DNA of 64,000 nt from Heloderma charlesbogerti (GCA_026122225.1 JANEZZ010000520.1:930001-994000), one strand, 5' to 3'. Positions 10,286-22,013 are shown, counted from the first letter of the stretch. The notes: a model not told the origin generated them from the letters alone. Numbers and translations are program-made.

Positions 10286-11957
10286 GTGTTGTTGTTTTTT
10301 AAGAGAATTAAAATCAAAACAGCTGCTCTCAGACATATTGAAGAGTTTGATGTTAATCAATCTGCTTCCTGGGAGTCTTATGCAGAACAGCTTTCATTTT
10401 ATCTGGAAGCAAATAAGATAGCCAATGCTGAACAAAAGCGAGCTGTGCTCTTAACTGTTTGTGGGCCACAGCCATTTGCCATAATAAGATCCCTCACTGC
10501 TCCTGTCTCACCCCAAACTAAGACATTTAATGAACTTTTAGGATTATTGCAGATACATTTCTCACCAAACCCTTCAGTTATTGTGCAGAGATTTAAATTT
10601 CACAAATGAATGCAGCAACCTGGAGAGAGCATTGCCACTTATATTGCAGGGATTTTCTAGAGGATATGTTGAGGGATCACCTTGTCTATGGGTTTTTTGA
10701 TGAAGCACTGCAATGACGCCTCCTGTCCCAGCCAAACTTGACATTTGCAATGCACAAGAAAAGGCATTAGCCAGTGAGACTGCATCACTGTATGTCACAG
10801 AACTCAAGAGAGATGCAGAGGATGTAAATGCCATTCAGAGCAAGCAGGCTGAGAATTCAGGGCAGCAAGGTCAACAGCTCCACAAAATCTGCAGATAGGC
10901 CTTGGCTTACCTATTCCTGCTCAGGTGGAGGACCACATCAGCGATCTCTGTGCAGATTCAAGGACGCTGAGTGCAGGTTTTGCAAGAAGAAGGGTTGCCT
11001 TGAGCGAGTCTGCTGTTCAAAATCTGTCAGCACAAGGCCAAGGAACTATAACGAAGAGTCGCTCCACCCAGCGTCTCATGGGGTTGATTATCCACAGGGT
11101 GATGAAACTCAACACACAGCTATATCACATTCAGAAGGTCTGTGGCAAGGAACCTCATGATTCTGTGTTGTATGCAACAGTATTGCTCAATGGCTGGAAG
11201 TGCAAAATGGAAGTGGATTCAGGGTCTGGGGTATCCATAATTAATAGAGACAGCTTTAAGCACATATTTTCTGGGATCCTTGCTCCAAAGTTTTCAAGTC
11301 CATCATGCATTCTGCATGTTTACGATGCAGAGAAGGTTGATATCATTGGATGCTGCACTGTAGATGTACAGTATGGCTCCTTCCAAGGGAAGCTTCCACT
11401 TATAATTGTAGAGGGGAAGAGGAAAAACCTCTTGGGGAGAAACTGATTCTCATCAGTAGGGATTAGCATTCAAGGAATTCATGCCCTTACTACAGGTCAG
11501 TTTGCAGCAATTGTTAATAAATTTCCAAGGGTATTTTCTGAAGAAATGTGAGAATAAAAAGAGAAGCCAGTGTCTCTCCATCTGGATCCATCTATTGCAC
11601 CAATTTGTATGAAAGCTAGGAATGTGCCTTTTGCATTGTAGGAACAATTTGAAGAAGAGCTTGAGCGTCTCATCAAGCAAGGTGTGCTAAAAGCAGTTAC
11701 ACAGAGTGGGCTACGCCCACTGTGCCAGTATTAAAGCCTAATGGGAAGGTGAGGCTGTGTGGGGATTACAAGTGCACTGTGAATAAAGCACTTAAGCAGC
11801 ACCAATACCCAGTGCCTGCTGTCAATCAATTCCTCACTATTCTTGGCGGAGGGAAGGTCTTTGCTAAACTTGATCTGGCCCAAGCATATCAACAGTTGGT
11901 CGTCGATGATTCTACAGCAGATGCCCAAACAATAATCACTCATCGAGGGGCATTCTG
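10286..11957 (+). pseudogene. gypsy gag-protease-partial RT, frameshifted
   Basis: 10286-10609 reads as the capsid part of a Ty3/gypsy gag (WESYAEQLSFYLEANKI, LGLLQIHFSPNPSVI). The frame then breaks. 10828-11020 contains a degenerate CCHC zinc knuckle (CRFCKKKGC). 11160-11446 reads as a retropepsin-like aspartic protease with the active site in VDSGSGVSIIN and a C-terminal LLGRN. From about 11460 the N-terminal part of reverse transcriptase is visible with stops, and 11722-11957 holds KPNGKVRLCGDYK and FAKLDLAQAYQQLVVDD. Sequence after that is missing up to the right LTR. Frames are broken several times, so no functional polyprotein is possible. Confidence 0.85.
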
Positions 11958-11987
11958 AATAAAGCGTCTTCAATTCAAGGGAGGTAC

Positions 11988-12152
11988 TGTGGCTTAGTTA
12001 TTGTTTTGAACCTTGGCAACTCCTGTAGAGTTGGGAGTAGCAACAGTGGGTGGAGCTTCTGCTAAGTTCTTCACTTCTGTGTGTGATAAATAAAGAACAG
12101 TTGTGTTTGAGGCCTGCTGATTCTTACAATCATTCCTTCTACCTATACAACA
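11988..12152 (+). repeat. right LTR of gypsy element
   Basis: 165 bp, starts TGTGGCTTAG and ends ACAACA, preceded by a short purine tract. It matches the left LTR along its length apart from point changes and a small insertion. Confidence 0.85.
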
Positions 12153-12369
12153 CATTCCATAGTAATAGTAGAGGCAGTTTCATTCTGTTAGAAGCCTGGC
12201 CTGATTTGCTTTGCTGCTTAGCCAGGAGACTTTGCCCTTAAATTTTATTTACAGAAGTCTTATTGTTACAGTTTTGCTTGACTCAGTAAAGTTTCCCAAG
12301 CCCTTCACTTTCTGGATTCAGTCTTCTCCGGTCAGCCACTTCTGCTAACAGAAACTACAGTTAGTATAA

Positions 12370-13660
12370 ACATGGCAGCTAGGTTATTATCTGGGATTGA
12401 ATCCATGGATCACATCTCACTAGTCTTTGAACAGCTGCATTGTCTCCCAGTCCATTTCCAGGCTCAGATCTCAGTGCTGGTCTTAGCCTTTAAAGCCCTA
12501 AATTGCTTGGGATCGGGATAATTTAAGGACCATCTTCTCCCACATGAACCTTCCTGGTTACAAAGATCTTCCTAAGAAGCCTTTCTTTGAGTTCCCCTGT
12601 CTTCAGAAGTATGTGGCTGGTGATTCATGTAAGGCAGGGGTTCAGAAGCTCAGGTCCAGGGGCCAAATCCAGACCTCCAGGGGTCCCAATTCTGCCTTCC
12701 GGAGTTCCCCAGATGGCCATATTCCCTTTCCCCTGACCACTGAGTGTTTTGCAATTTCTCCAGATTTGGTGTAGTCCATCCCCCCATTCTAAAGGGTTGA
12801 GATGCCTCCCCTAAAGCTTAGTTACTGGCAATAACAGCTTGAAGCTAAAATATGCTGGTATTTTTGGTATTTTGGCCCTGCCCTTTTTCCCTTTGGCCCT
12901 GGCCAACATTGGAATGCGGCCCCTGAGAACCTCTCTGTAATGGAATTCAGCCCTTGGCTGAAAGAGGTTCGGCACTCCTGATGTAAGGGCATTTTCAGTT
13001 GTTGTGCCCCAACTTTGGGCATCTCTACACCAGCCTAAAATCTCACATTTAAAACAGGGCTTTCTGCTTCCATTGTATATGGAGGATCACTACGGACTCC
13101 CTTGACATGTGCTTCCTTTTCCCCCACACCTTTCCTCTTTCTTCTCCCCCTTATCTGAGTCTTCCACACGTTTCATTGATCTAGCTCTGCTTCTTGCAGT
13201 TTTTCCTTTTCTATAGAAGGAACTCAAGCAGAACACAAGTGGGCTAATTTGATACCTCATTATCTCTGATCTATTTTAAAATGGAATAAAGGTCATTTAG
13301 TGCAGGAGACACCCTAGAGGTTCACGTCGTCATCTAGAGGGCCCACAAACTTACATGAGTGAGCAATCTCAATAGCAGGATAAAAGCTCCGTGTGAAGGA
13401 GTCCTTTGCTCTCCACAGCGTCAAGTCTGTTACCCTCTGGGTATCTGGTGAAGACTTTTATTTTTATTTCCCAAACCTTTTAAATATCGAGTCCTAAGGT
13501 GTTTTAGTGTTTATATTTTCTGCTGCTGGAGTTTTTCCACTGTTTCCATGTAATTGTTTCTCTATTTGTTGTAGCTCTTTATTTAAATTGTTAACCACTC
13601 TGGGAGGTTTCCACCTGAAGGCCAGGGTAAAAATCTTCTAAATACTATAAACTGTTTTTA
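12370..13660 (+). mobile_element. L2-type LINE 3' region, interrupted
   Basis: 12370-12560 reads, with stops, as the C-terminal reverse-transcriptase block also found at 2465-2905 (AARLL, LHCLPVHFQAQ, FKALNCLGSG). It resumes at 12981 after a hAT insertion. The 3' UTR type block 'aaccactctgggaggtttcc' is near 13592. The part between about 13020 and 13480 is not recognised and may be another insertion. Confidence 0.55.
12635..12980. mobile_element. hAT (Charlie-like) MITE with perfect target duplication
   Basis: 346 bp with an exact 8-bp target duplication, ATGTAAGG (12627-12634 and 12981-12988). Termini are CAGGGGTTC on the left and the imperfect complement GCACTCCTG on the right. It is non-coding and lies inside the L2-type LINE, whose reading continues on both sides. 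Confidence 0.88.
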
Positions 13661-13858
13661 AGAATCGTCTCAGTGCGCTACAAAAGTAAGAACCATTTTA
13701 GAGAACTTCCCATCTTGGCTTCATGGGACTTGTTCCAATAGTCATGTAATGAAAATTGTACTCTCCGTTGTTGCTAACCCTGCTGTGTTGAACAGGCTGT
13801 AAGCTCCCTGGAGCAAGAATTAGTCCTTTTTGCTTTGATTACTCTGAGGGCCATATTC

Positions 13859-13859
13859 C

Positions 13860-13901
<42 letters not shown>

Positions 13902-13908
13902 ATTAAGG
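13859..13908 (+). repeat. (TTAG)n microsatellite
   Basis: About eleven uninterrupted copies of the tetranucleotide agtt/ttag. No other structure seen. Confidence 0.95.
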
Positions 13909-14218
13909 CTTTCTGGGGGCTGCATACCAGATGTAACAATGTGAAAGAACTGTTTGATTCAAACTGAGTGGGTTGTGCTTCCTGGGGGGAACCAGGAAGT
14001 GGCTGGGGATAACACCCACTGCTTCTGGCCTGAGGAGAGAGAGGCCACAGCCTGAGAGAGCTCTGTGGAAATGGCTTTGCTTAAATAAAACCTAGGTTTG
14101 TTTGGAAGGCAGAGTCTGTTGGAGTCTGTAGGGTGCAGTCCACCAACTTTGAAACACCAGCAGTGGGCAGGGACAAAGCAAAACATAGATGGGATCAGGC
14201 TAGAGTAGGTGGGGACAC

Positions 14219-14267
14219 ATCTCTCTCTCTCTCTCTCCCTCGCACACACACACACACACACACACGA
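14219..14267 (+). repeat. (TC)n-(CA)n compound microsatellite
   Basis: A CT run followed by CA repeats. A short frame across it on the minus strand encodes only repeated residues. Confidence 0.95.
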
Positions 14268-14271
14268 TGGA

Positions 14272-15080
14272 TGAGAATTTTATTTCAGTTCAGTTTTGAT
14301 AAGAATTTTCCAACATTTGCAAATTTCTGCACATTTGGGGCAAAAAGAACTTGAGATTTTAAGATAAAACAAATGTGGGAGAAACTGAAACTGGCAGATT
14401 CGTCCATCCAGGCCCCGGGCTTTGAGTGCCTTGCTCTTGAAAGTCTTGGTTTCAATTCATGTATATTCAACCATGTTGGGGCTTAATTAGGGTTTCCACC
14501 ATATTTAACAGCTATATGGCAGACAGCATGGTCTGCTTCATAATAGCTGTATCTATTGAATTTGGCTGGTGCAGATGGGTGACAATTAGGGATGTACAAG
14601 AATTTCATTACTGCTTGCAAAACATTCGAAGAAGCCCCCATCACAATGCCAACTGCAAATGTGCATGCATTTTTGTAGAAAATGTTCGCTCATTTCCAGA
14701 CTTGCGAGCCTACTAAAAAATATGCGTTTTTTAAAGAAATGTGCATTTCTGGAAAATGTGCAGTGTTCGCACTTTACTGAATGGGGGGAAGTGCACATTT
14801 TGGGTATGCACTTTTAAAAATGTGCATTTTTCCTGATAGGGGGGGAAAAAAGATGCTTGCAAATGAGGTGAACTAAGCTTCAAGGAGGAATTTGTTGAGA
14901 ACCTTGACAAGCTCAAACATTGCACATTCATCCATCCCTAGTGTGAATTTCTTTCAGTTCATTTTTTGATGAGAATTTACCAACATTTGCTAAGTTCTTC
15001 ATAGGTGGGAGAGAAAGAATGTGAGATTGAACAAATTTGAATATGGGAGAAAGTGAAATTAACAGATTCATCCATCCCTA
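14272..15080. mobile_element. cluster of hAT-related MITEs, one nested in another
   Basis: Units of about 145 bp with the pattern 'gatgagaatttt...gataagaatttaccaacatttgc...agattcatccatccc' occur at 14272-14414 and 14560-15080. The second is interrupted at 14587-14940 by a further element with ends TAGGGATG and CATCCCTA; its flanks GTGACAAT and GTGTGAAT match at 6 of 8 positions. Two more units are at 16254-16520. All are non-coding. Confidence 0.65.
14587..14940. mobile_element. hAT MITE nested in a related MITE
   Basis: 354 bp, termini TAGGGATG and CATCCCTA, flanked by an imperfect 8-bp duplication (GTGACAAT / GTGTGAAT). Interior is rich in 'tgtgcattt'-like words. The flanking unit can be read through if it is removed. 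Confidence 0.7.
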
Positions 15081-15179
15081 ATACTCACACACCCATGTTC
15101 TCATTCTCTCTCACTCACACATGCCCTGAAATACACAGCAATTTGGGTTGAAAAAACCTCCCCACTGAAGTCAATTGGA

Positions 15180-15394
15180 CACGGGAGGCTGGTGGATTCA
15201 ATTTTGGTGGGGTGGAAATTCTAGGTTTTACTTACAACCAGCCAGGGGTCTAAAGGAGCTATCCAAGGTGCTGGACTCTTTCGGGAATAGGGTCCAGCAC
15301 CTTGGATAGGTCCCTTAGTCTTCTGGCTGGTTGTAAGTAAAACCCAGAATGAATTCTCCGCCCCACTGAAATCGGATCTACCAGCCTTCCCCGG
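15180..15394. mobile_element. foldback hAT MITE with perfect target duplication
   Basis: 215 bp flanked by CAATTGGA on both sides (15172-15179 and 15395-15402). The two halves are inverted repeats nearly end to end (around 'gctatccaaggtgctggac' and its complement), so the single strand can form one long hairpin. It is the same family as 15691-15910. Confidence 0.9.
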
Positions 15395-15614
15395 CAATTG
15401 GAGACTTCTTTCAAGCCTAATTTCTGGGCAAGGATAACTTGTGTGTGTGTGGGGGGGGGAGTTACAGCACACGTGGAGCAGGGTTAATCCTTCCTTCTCT
15501 AGCTATGACCCCCCCCATTGCCTCCATGTGCAGCAATTAGGCTTTTTAACATGCTTCCATTGGTACCAATGGACTTTTAAACACACACACCCCTAATTGC
15601 AGGATGGGGGGGGG

Positions 15615-15990
15615 GCTGTTGAGGAGGGAAATTTGCCAGCCAGATGGTTTCAAACAGGAGTCTTTTCCAGCTAAGCTTGGCGATGCTGGGCAGTGGAGGC
15701 TGGTGGCTCCGATTTCAGTGGGGCTGTGGATCCATTCTGGGTTTCACTCAGAATCAGCCAGAACTCTAATGGAGCTATCCAAGGTAGTGAACCTATTTTG
15801 GGGCTAGAGTCCACCACCTTGGATAGCTCTCTTAGAGTTCTGTCTGGTTCTGAATGAAACCCAGAAGGGATTCACAGTCCCACTGAAATCAGAGCTACCA
15901 GCCTCTACTGATGCCAGGGATTGAACCTGTGATCTTTTGGTTGCAAAGCACATGCTTTACTTATCACCGATCTGTGGCCCTTCCTCAACA
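15615..15990 (-). mobile_element. tRNA-derived SINE, split by a MITE
   Basis: In minus orientation 15990-15911 is a tRNA-like head with A-box-like 'gatcggtgataagtaaagc' and B-box 'ggttcaatccc'. The body 'agctggaaaagactcctgtt' continues at 15680-15615 beyond the MITE at 15691-15910. The B-box and tRNA-like fold explain the local similarity to a tRNA gene; it is a retroposon. Confidence 0.7.
15691..15910. mobile_element. foldback hAT MITE inserted in a SINE
   Basis: 220 bp, ends CAGTGGAGGCTGGTGG and CTACCAGCCTCTACTG, with nearly complete inverted-repeat arms. Flanks ATGCTGGG and ATGCCAGG match at 6 of 8 positions, as expected for an aged hAT duplication. Close relative of 15180-15394, about 300 bp away. 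Confidence 0.85.
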
Positions 15991-16029
15991 ATAGCACTGG
16001 AGAACTTTTTCTGTTTTCATTCAGTGAAA

Positions 16030-16710
16030 AGAGATACATTTTTCTTCCTTATTAGAATCCAGGGTCACCCCATGAAGCTGATTGATTGGTGGGAGATTCA
16101 AGACAGATAAAAGGAAGGACTTCTTCACAAAGAGCATAGTTAAACTATGGAATTTGCTACCACAAGGTGTGGTGATGACCACCAGTTTGGATGGCTTTAA
16201 AAGGGGGTTGGACAAATTCCTGGAGGAAAAGGCTATCAGTGGCTACTAGGCTTGAGGGATGGGTGAGTATTTCATTTGGTTTGTTTTTTGGTAAGAACAT
16301 ACTAAAATCTGCAAATTTCTCCATAAACAGGACAGAAAGAACTTGTGATTTTTTAAAATACTGAATTTGGCTGGTGCAGAAGGATGAGAATTCTGTTTCG
16401 TTTTGTTTTTGATAAGAATTTACCAAAATCGCAGATTTCTTCATACAGTCAGGACAGAAGGAAGATGAGATTTAAACAATATGAATGTGGCAGACAGTGA
16501 AGCTTATTCATCCAATCCTGCCAGTCACGCTACCTCCAGGATCACCCCCTGAATATCAGTGACTGGGGATGGAACAGCAGTAGGAGAGGGCTGTCACACT
16601 CATGTCCTGCTTGTGGGCTTCCCAGGGTCACCTGGTTGGCCATTTTAGGACACACTGGGCCTTTGGTCTGATGTAGCAGGGCTCTTCTTCCATTTTTATG
16701 TTCTTACATG
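16030..16710 (+). mobile_element. CR1-type LINE 3' end, interrupted by a MITE
   Basis: 16085-16250 reads as the final ORF2 block common to reptile CR1 elements ('ggaaggacttcttcacaaag', 'gttaaactatggaatttgc', 'gttggacaaattcctgg'). The remainder, 'gggcctttggtctgatgtag' and 'cagggctcttcttcc', follows at 16640-16700 after an insertion of the 'gatgagaattt' MITE at about 16251-16526. Confidence 0.65.
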
Positions 16711-16959
16711 TTTTTCCTCTTCATCTCAGTTTACCTGAGGTCAGTGGAATGAGTGGAAGGGAATGGGCTTGAAGTACAGCAAAAGGCTGGCACTGCTTTG
16801 TTGACTGGGCAAAGCAAAAGGCTGGGTTCATACTGTTTATATCAGGCCTGGCCAATCCAGGGGCTTCATACTGCTTACCACTGCAGAGCGGGTTCTGCGT
16901 ATTCCTCTTCCTTTGGATGCCTAAAGAGAGCACTGAGGCGTGAGCATAGGATAGTTCAT

Positions 16960-17106
16960 TAGGTATGTCCCAGTCCCAGCCCCAGGCACCAAGGTTACCA
17001 GTTCAAGACCTGGAATCTCTGACAAGCATTTGGATCCTGCATTGAGCAGGAAGTTGGACTCGATGGTCTTGTAGGCCCCTTCCAACCCTACTATTCTATG
17101 ATTCTG
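16960..17106 (+). mobile_element. CR1 LINE 3' terminus
   Basis: 'ttggactcgatggtcttgta', 'ccttccaaccctactattc' and the terminal ATTCTATGATTCT are the diagnostic CR1 3' end. Heavily 5'-truncated. Confidence 0.85.
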
Positions 17107-17109
17107 ATC

Positions 17110-17860
17110 CATTGGTAGTGCTGCCAACAAACCAGAGGTCGGCTGGTCATTTTTGTCTTGTTTGCTTTGAAGGTAGGTTGCAGAAAAGCAAGGGGAGTTT
17201 TTTTCCCACCTTGGGCTTTTTCTTTTTCTTTTTTTTTTCAAAGCTATACCATTTATGTGAATACTCAACATTTGTGTGTGTCGGGCTTTGACCTGAGCCT
17301 AGCCAGAACAACTAGACTCCAACCCATGCCCTCCCCAAACCTACAATCTCAGCCTCTGCACCTGCCAGAAACTGCTGGGCTCTCCCTCCTGTCTCCATCC
17401 CCAGACACACTTGCAGTATTTCACCCCTTCCCACAGATCCCACCATATACCGAAAATGGAGTCCTTGAAAGCATTGACGTTGGTACTTATTACATAATCC
17501 TATTATTTTCCCATCAGCAGGAGAAATGCTATCTATAATATGTTGAACCCCCTCCCGCAAAGTAAAAGCATAATGCAGATATTTAATCACTAGCTTCTTG
17601 TTACTAGCTCTTAGTATTGTGTAAACATCCTTGTTATTTCCTCCCACGGAAGTGCAGAATCTTGACTTAAATGTAATGAAGCCACAGTTCATAGGACCTG
17701 TTTGCTTTGTGTTCTGTGTGACGTATTCTGGTCTGGCATGCTCAGAACAGTGACATATGGAAACACAGGGGTTGAGCTCCTCAGAATAGGGCAAGCCCCA
17801 GGTTTGAGGGGACCCTCAGCAAGGTGCAAGTGTTGGGCTTCATTCTATATCGATAGGCCT
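17110..17860. other. intergenic, no gene seen
   Basis: One minus-strand frame of 160 codons (17312-17794) is open but has no recognisable domain, no signal of codon structure and no neighbouring exons. I do not call it a gene. Confidence 0.45.
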
Positions 17861-18076
17861 CTTAGGGCGCAATCCTATGCATGTTTATTTTATATTATTT
17901 TTTTCATTTCTATGCCGCCCAATAGCTGAAGCTGTCTGGGTGGTTCACAAAAATTAAAACCAAAAAGCTGTGGGATAGGTTTTTCCCACCTTGAGGAGCC
18001 AGCAATGCAAGCTGGGGCATGCTGGGAGTTGTAGGCCTTTTCTCTGTCTAAACATGCATAGGGTTGTGCCCTTAAG
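17861..18076. mobile_element. MITE with ~27-bp inverted ends, carrying a LINE fragment
   Basis: The left end 'cttagggcgcaatcctatgc' and the right end (complement of 'taaacatgcatagggttgtg') are inverted repeats of about 27 bp with few mismatches. Between them lies a piece of the L2-type 3' UTR (17900-17965) shared with 1280-1345. Confidence 0.65.
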
Positions 18077-18905
18077 GATTGCAGGGGGGCGGGCTCACCT
18101 TCCAGCATGGCAGAGCAGCAGGCGTTCCCCCACTTTTCTTCTTTCCCTGTAAGGTGTGCCAAAGCTTCTGGGACACAGCCGCCTGGTAGTCACCCTTTTA
18201 TTTATCCCACAGTGCACTGGACTGACACAACATTTGGTGCATGGGAGAAAAGCAAAATGGTAGCTTCAAGTTGAATTGTGGCCAACAAGGCGCAATCCTA
18301 TATGAAGTTAAGATTGTTGTCTCCTGGGATCACGGCCTTTTCTGTGATGTCCCCAGAGTAACAAAGACTCTTTTGTTTCACCACACATTTAGAATTCATT
18401 GGAGATATTTAGTTTTGTTTGTATATAGTTTCAAACTACCATTTTATACTATTCTAATTAAGGTTTATACTTGTATTTTATATTTTACAAGTATTTTATA
18501 CTTGTAAAACTAGTGAAGTACTCTTCAATATATATAATTGATGTTACAGCCATGTTTTTTTCTGTTTGGATTCTTACTGTGTACTTAAACTTCTGTGTAA
18601 GTTCACGTTCCTTCCTTTTTTCTTCTCAATTTTGTTTGTATTCTTCAATTTGAATTTAATTTTTTTTAAAGGAATGGAAGAAAATACATACACAAATTAA
18701 AATGTTTCATTTCATTCCACCCTGCCCTGTTGTAATGACTTGGAGAACAGATATAATATTGTCCTGATGGGGCAGTATTGTATGATTCCCCTTTTCTGGC
18801 AGCAGAAACCAATAATATAAGATTGCAGTAGGGAAACACAGTACCATAATGACATGGGTAAGTTGTTGTAGACATTACAGGGTTGGATTGAGGAATTAAA
18901 CACAT

Positions 18906-19262
18906 GGGGTTGGATCCAGATTTAGTCATTCTTAGTGTAGACCCATTGGGCAAAATCCAGTGTTGCATGACCAGATTCCCACTTGCACATGGGATTTTCC
19001 CTTTCTATCCCTATATTTCCCTGTCCCGCCCCCCAACCTGCTCTGGAGAGTACCTCAACCTTCCAGGGCAGATCCTAAGGATGCAGGGGTGCCTGCAGGT
19101 AGTGGGGAAATCACCCCATCCCCACTCCACTAATGGAAGCTATTCCATCTGCAAGAGAGATACTACCCATTGAAATCAATGAGACTTAAGTCATGACTAA
19201 TGTAAGTCCCATTGATTTCAATGAGTCTATTCTAAGCATGGCTAAGTCTGGATCCAATCCAT
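18906..19262. mobile_element. MITE with inverted ends
   Basis: 'gggttggatccagatttagtc' at 18906 is inverted near 19240-19260 ('ctaagtctggatccaatcc'), and the inner arms carry 'cccattgaaatcaatg' and its complement. The middle (about 18950-19160) looks like inserted sequence. No coding potential. Confidence 0.6.
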
Positions 19263-22013
19263 GGTTTCCATTTTCTGCAGTTGCCACACATTTATTGTAA
19301 TGTGCAGTTCTGGCTTTCTCCTTCAGGAAAAAAAAAGAACATGTCAGCCAGTAGGAGTTTGAGAAACACTGGCAAAGTGCTTTACAAGCATAACATAAAC
19401 CAATTTCTGTCCCAAGGCACACAATCAAAAATATAAGGAAATATATATTGGCAGAGAATTATTGTGGGAATGAATAAAGTACAAGAATTGATTATCAATG
19501 TGATTCATAATGTTCAAAGAAATATTGCAGAAATGTCTTCTGAAAATGTTTTGATTGATGCTGGTCGCTATCCCTGTGAACGTGTTCTCTTGCTCAGTGG
19601 ACCTGCAGCATCTACAAACATCTCTTTCCCTGGGCTGTGGGAGAGGACAAGGTGTGGCTGACACATGTAGTTCCAGCCTCAGAGGTCTAACGCCTATGGA
19701 AATGGAGAGATTTCAGGCACAGGGCCAACATAGTGAGGCATGAGGCCATTGTCCCTAGGAATTATTTTCAAAATAACCATTAAGTCCCATGCAGGGTAGA
19801 GTTCTTCTACAACCAAATGAGAAAAGAAATAAATTCAGCCTGTTAAGCAGTGTAAATTGTTCAGGCATCTTATTATTCACAAATCAGTTAAGCCAGAGCA
19901 CAGGTGCCTCTGCGACAGTGGGCCAGTCCTAACCCTGGCAACTAAGAGGAAAGTGTGACAGAGCTGTTCTGATTCGCAGCACCTGTGTGACCTGTCAGGG
20001 GATTTGAACCAGGGATTTTAGAATCAGGTGTGTGGTGCCAGAGAAGACAAACTCAGTTCCATTTTGTCCCCACATTCCCACATTAGTTTCTCAGCCTACA
20101 TCTTGACTTTAACATTTAGCTAGCAACTGAGGGCAGGATGTGTTTGCAGGACCAGTAGCCACCCTCTATCAACATGGAAAAGGAAGCAGCTGACCCTCTA
20201 TGCCTTGGGCTATGGAATTCATGAAAGTGCAGAATCAGAAGTTCCTCACATCCTAATCCAATCAGGGCAACCATCTTCCATTCCTTTAACTGATCACTGG
20301 AGGCCAAGTTTCACATTATTACTTTGAAGACATAGCCAGCAACTATGTCTTTCTTTCTCTCTTACTGTAATGTAAGCACAGGGACCTGATCCAGATTGGG
20401 ACTCCATCATGGAAGGGGAGGTGGCTTTAACCTTTTGCCCCCACTGTGGTCCCAATCCAGACCTGTGCCAGTAATTTTCATTGACGAAAAGTAATCCTAT
20501 TATTTTAATGGCATGAGGGCAATCCAGATTGTACCACAGTAGGAGACAAAAGGTTAAAGCCCCCTACCCTCCATATGTGGTCCTGTTCCAGATTGGGTCT
20601 CCTACACTTCTTTTAGAATTAAAAAATAAAGTTAGAGTTGCTAGCGATATCTTCAAAGTAACACGAATTCTTCTGTGACCTTCCAGCTGGTACCTAAACA
20701 CACCCACCTTGCATAAAATACCCTCTATTCAGAATGAGCTCAAATGACCATCCTGTAAAATCCTTGTTCTGCATGAAAATCCTTTTCAATTGTTACTCTG
20801 TTTTGGTTTTGGTTTTTTAGAAGACTGCAACTGGTTAAGGACCTCTGACTCTGTGCTCTTCTTTTGAGAGAGGCCCTGCTGGCATTCATGTTTCCCACAG
20901 CGCTCTCGCTGTCTTTCCCTCCCCTTAAGCTCTCAGCCAAGACATACACACTACATCTCTATTTTTGGACTTTTTGAGTTTTGGAGTGGGTGGGAGTGGT
21001 CCAGCAAGCTGAATCCATGGAAGCCCCCATTTGGTGTCTACTTGCACTGCTATACCTTGCCTAGTAAAGCTTTGCCATGACCTGGGAAAGCCTGCTCCCC
21101 CTACCTTTAGATTCACTCTCCCACTGTGAATCCCCTCCCTTTTTCAGATCCTAATGGAAGGATAGGTAAGCTCTCTTGTCTCTCTTTCACTCCCAGCCTC
21201 TCTTTCTTATGGTGCTTTTCTACATGATGCATTTATTGTGCGCTTGTCATTCCCCACTCACAGTTGTTTACAGGTTCTTTAGACAATGTTGTGGCCCTCC
21301 AGTTTCACTTCTGTTTTTTTAGAGCAGGGAAAATGGAGTATTATTTGTGAAAGCAAAAGAAAATGTTTTTCCCACTTGTGTAATATTGTGCTATTCCACT
21401 GTAGGACAGTGCCACCTAGAGGTTATGTAGCAGAAAAGCAGGAAAGGAAATGCTTGTATACTGCTCAGATCTCAGTTTTGTAACGAAACCAAAAGTAGAT
21501 ACAGTGGATTAATAGCCTCATGTAAAAAAGGTCATTGTCAACACTCCTAGTTTATCCCCTCTCCTTCCTCTGCACGCTGAATTCTTTTTCGGCCAAGCAT
21601 TACTATGCAGCTACCTTCAGGGTCCTACCCTTAAAGGTGGCCTAAAAATAATAATTAATAAATAAATAAATAAATAAATAAAAATTTCCTCCTCTCTAAT
21701 CTCTCCCCCGCCCCCACCTGCAAGAGCCTTTGGTGGATACCTTATAACTTGCCTTTTCTTGTGCTTTATCAATAAACCCTTTTTCTGGAAAAGCTTTCAT
21801 CAGAGGGCACTCCTTGGCCTAGAGCAGTGGTTCCCAAACTCTTCTTTTTGCAGATGACTTGAAAATTTCTCGGGGTCTCTGCAGACCACTACATAAGCTT
21901 TTGTTGTTGCTCTACAGATCAAAGCACATGTGTAACTCATTTTTTTAATAACATATGTGTTTTTCTTCAGCGCCGGCATCATTGTGGACACAAGCACACA
22001 CCAGCACCATATT
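19263..22013. other. intergenic, repeat scraps only
   Basis: Contains a hAT-type scrap ending 'gtttgagaaacactg' near 19372, a foldback at 20386-20606, an AATA run at 21650-21685 and a possible hAT scrap starting 'cagtggttcccaaact' at 21825. No exon-like open frame with a recognisable product. Confidence 0.45.
20386..20606. repeat. foldback element
   Basis: 'gatccagattgggactcc' near 20389 is inverted near 20590 ('ccagattgggtctcct' reads as partner on the other strand), and 'ggctttaaccttttgcccc' is inverted at 20540-20566. Likely a MITE; no target duplication was resolved. Confidence 0.55.

Larger units (their letters stand above)
10022..12152 (+). mobile_element. internally deleted Ty3/gypsy LTR retrotransposon
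   Basis: Two direct repeats of 156 and 165 bp bound an internal region with gag, protease and the start of reverse transcriptase. The LTRs begin TGTRGCTTAG and end CTATACAACA, and each contains an AATAAA signal. A primer-binding-site-like 'tgtggcgacgaagg' follows the left LTR, and a purine tract ('caagggagg') precedes the right LTR. The reverse transcriptase stops shortly after its LDLAQAYQQL motif, so the rest of pol (RNase H, integrase) is gone. Confidence 0.9.

Noticed and set aside
15911..15990. Possible tRNA gene on the minus strand
   Set aside because: It has a B-box but the sequence continues into a SINE body on the far side of a MITE, and the tRNA fold is incomplete.
17312..17794. 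160-codon minus-strand frame
   Set aside because: No domain, no neighbouring exons and no conservation evidence.
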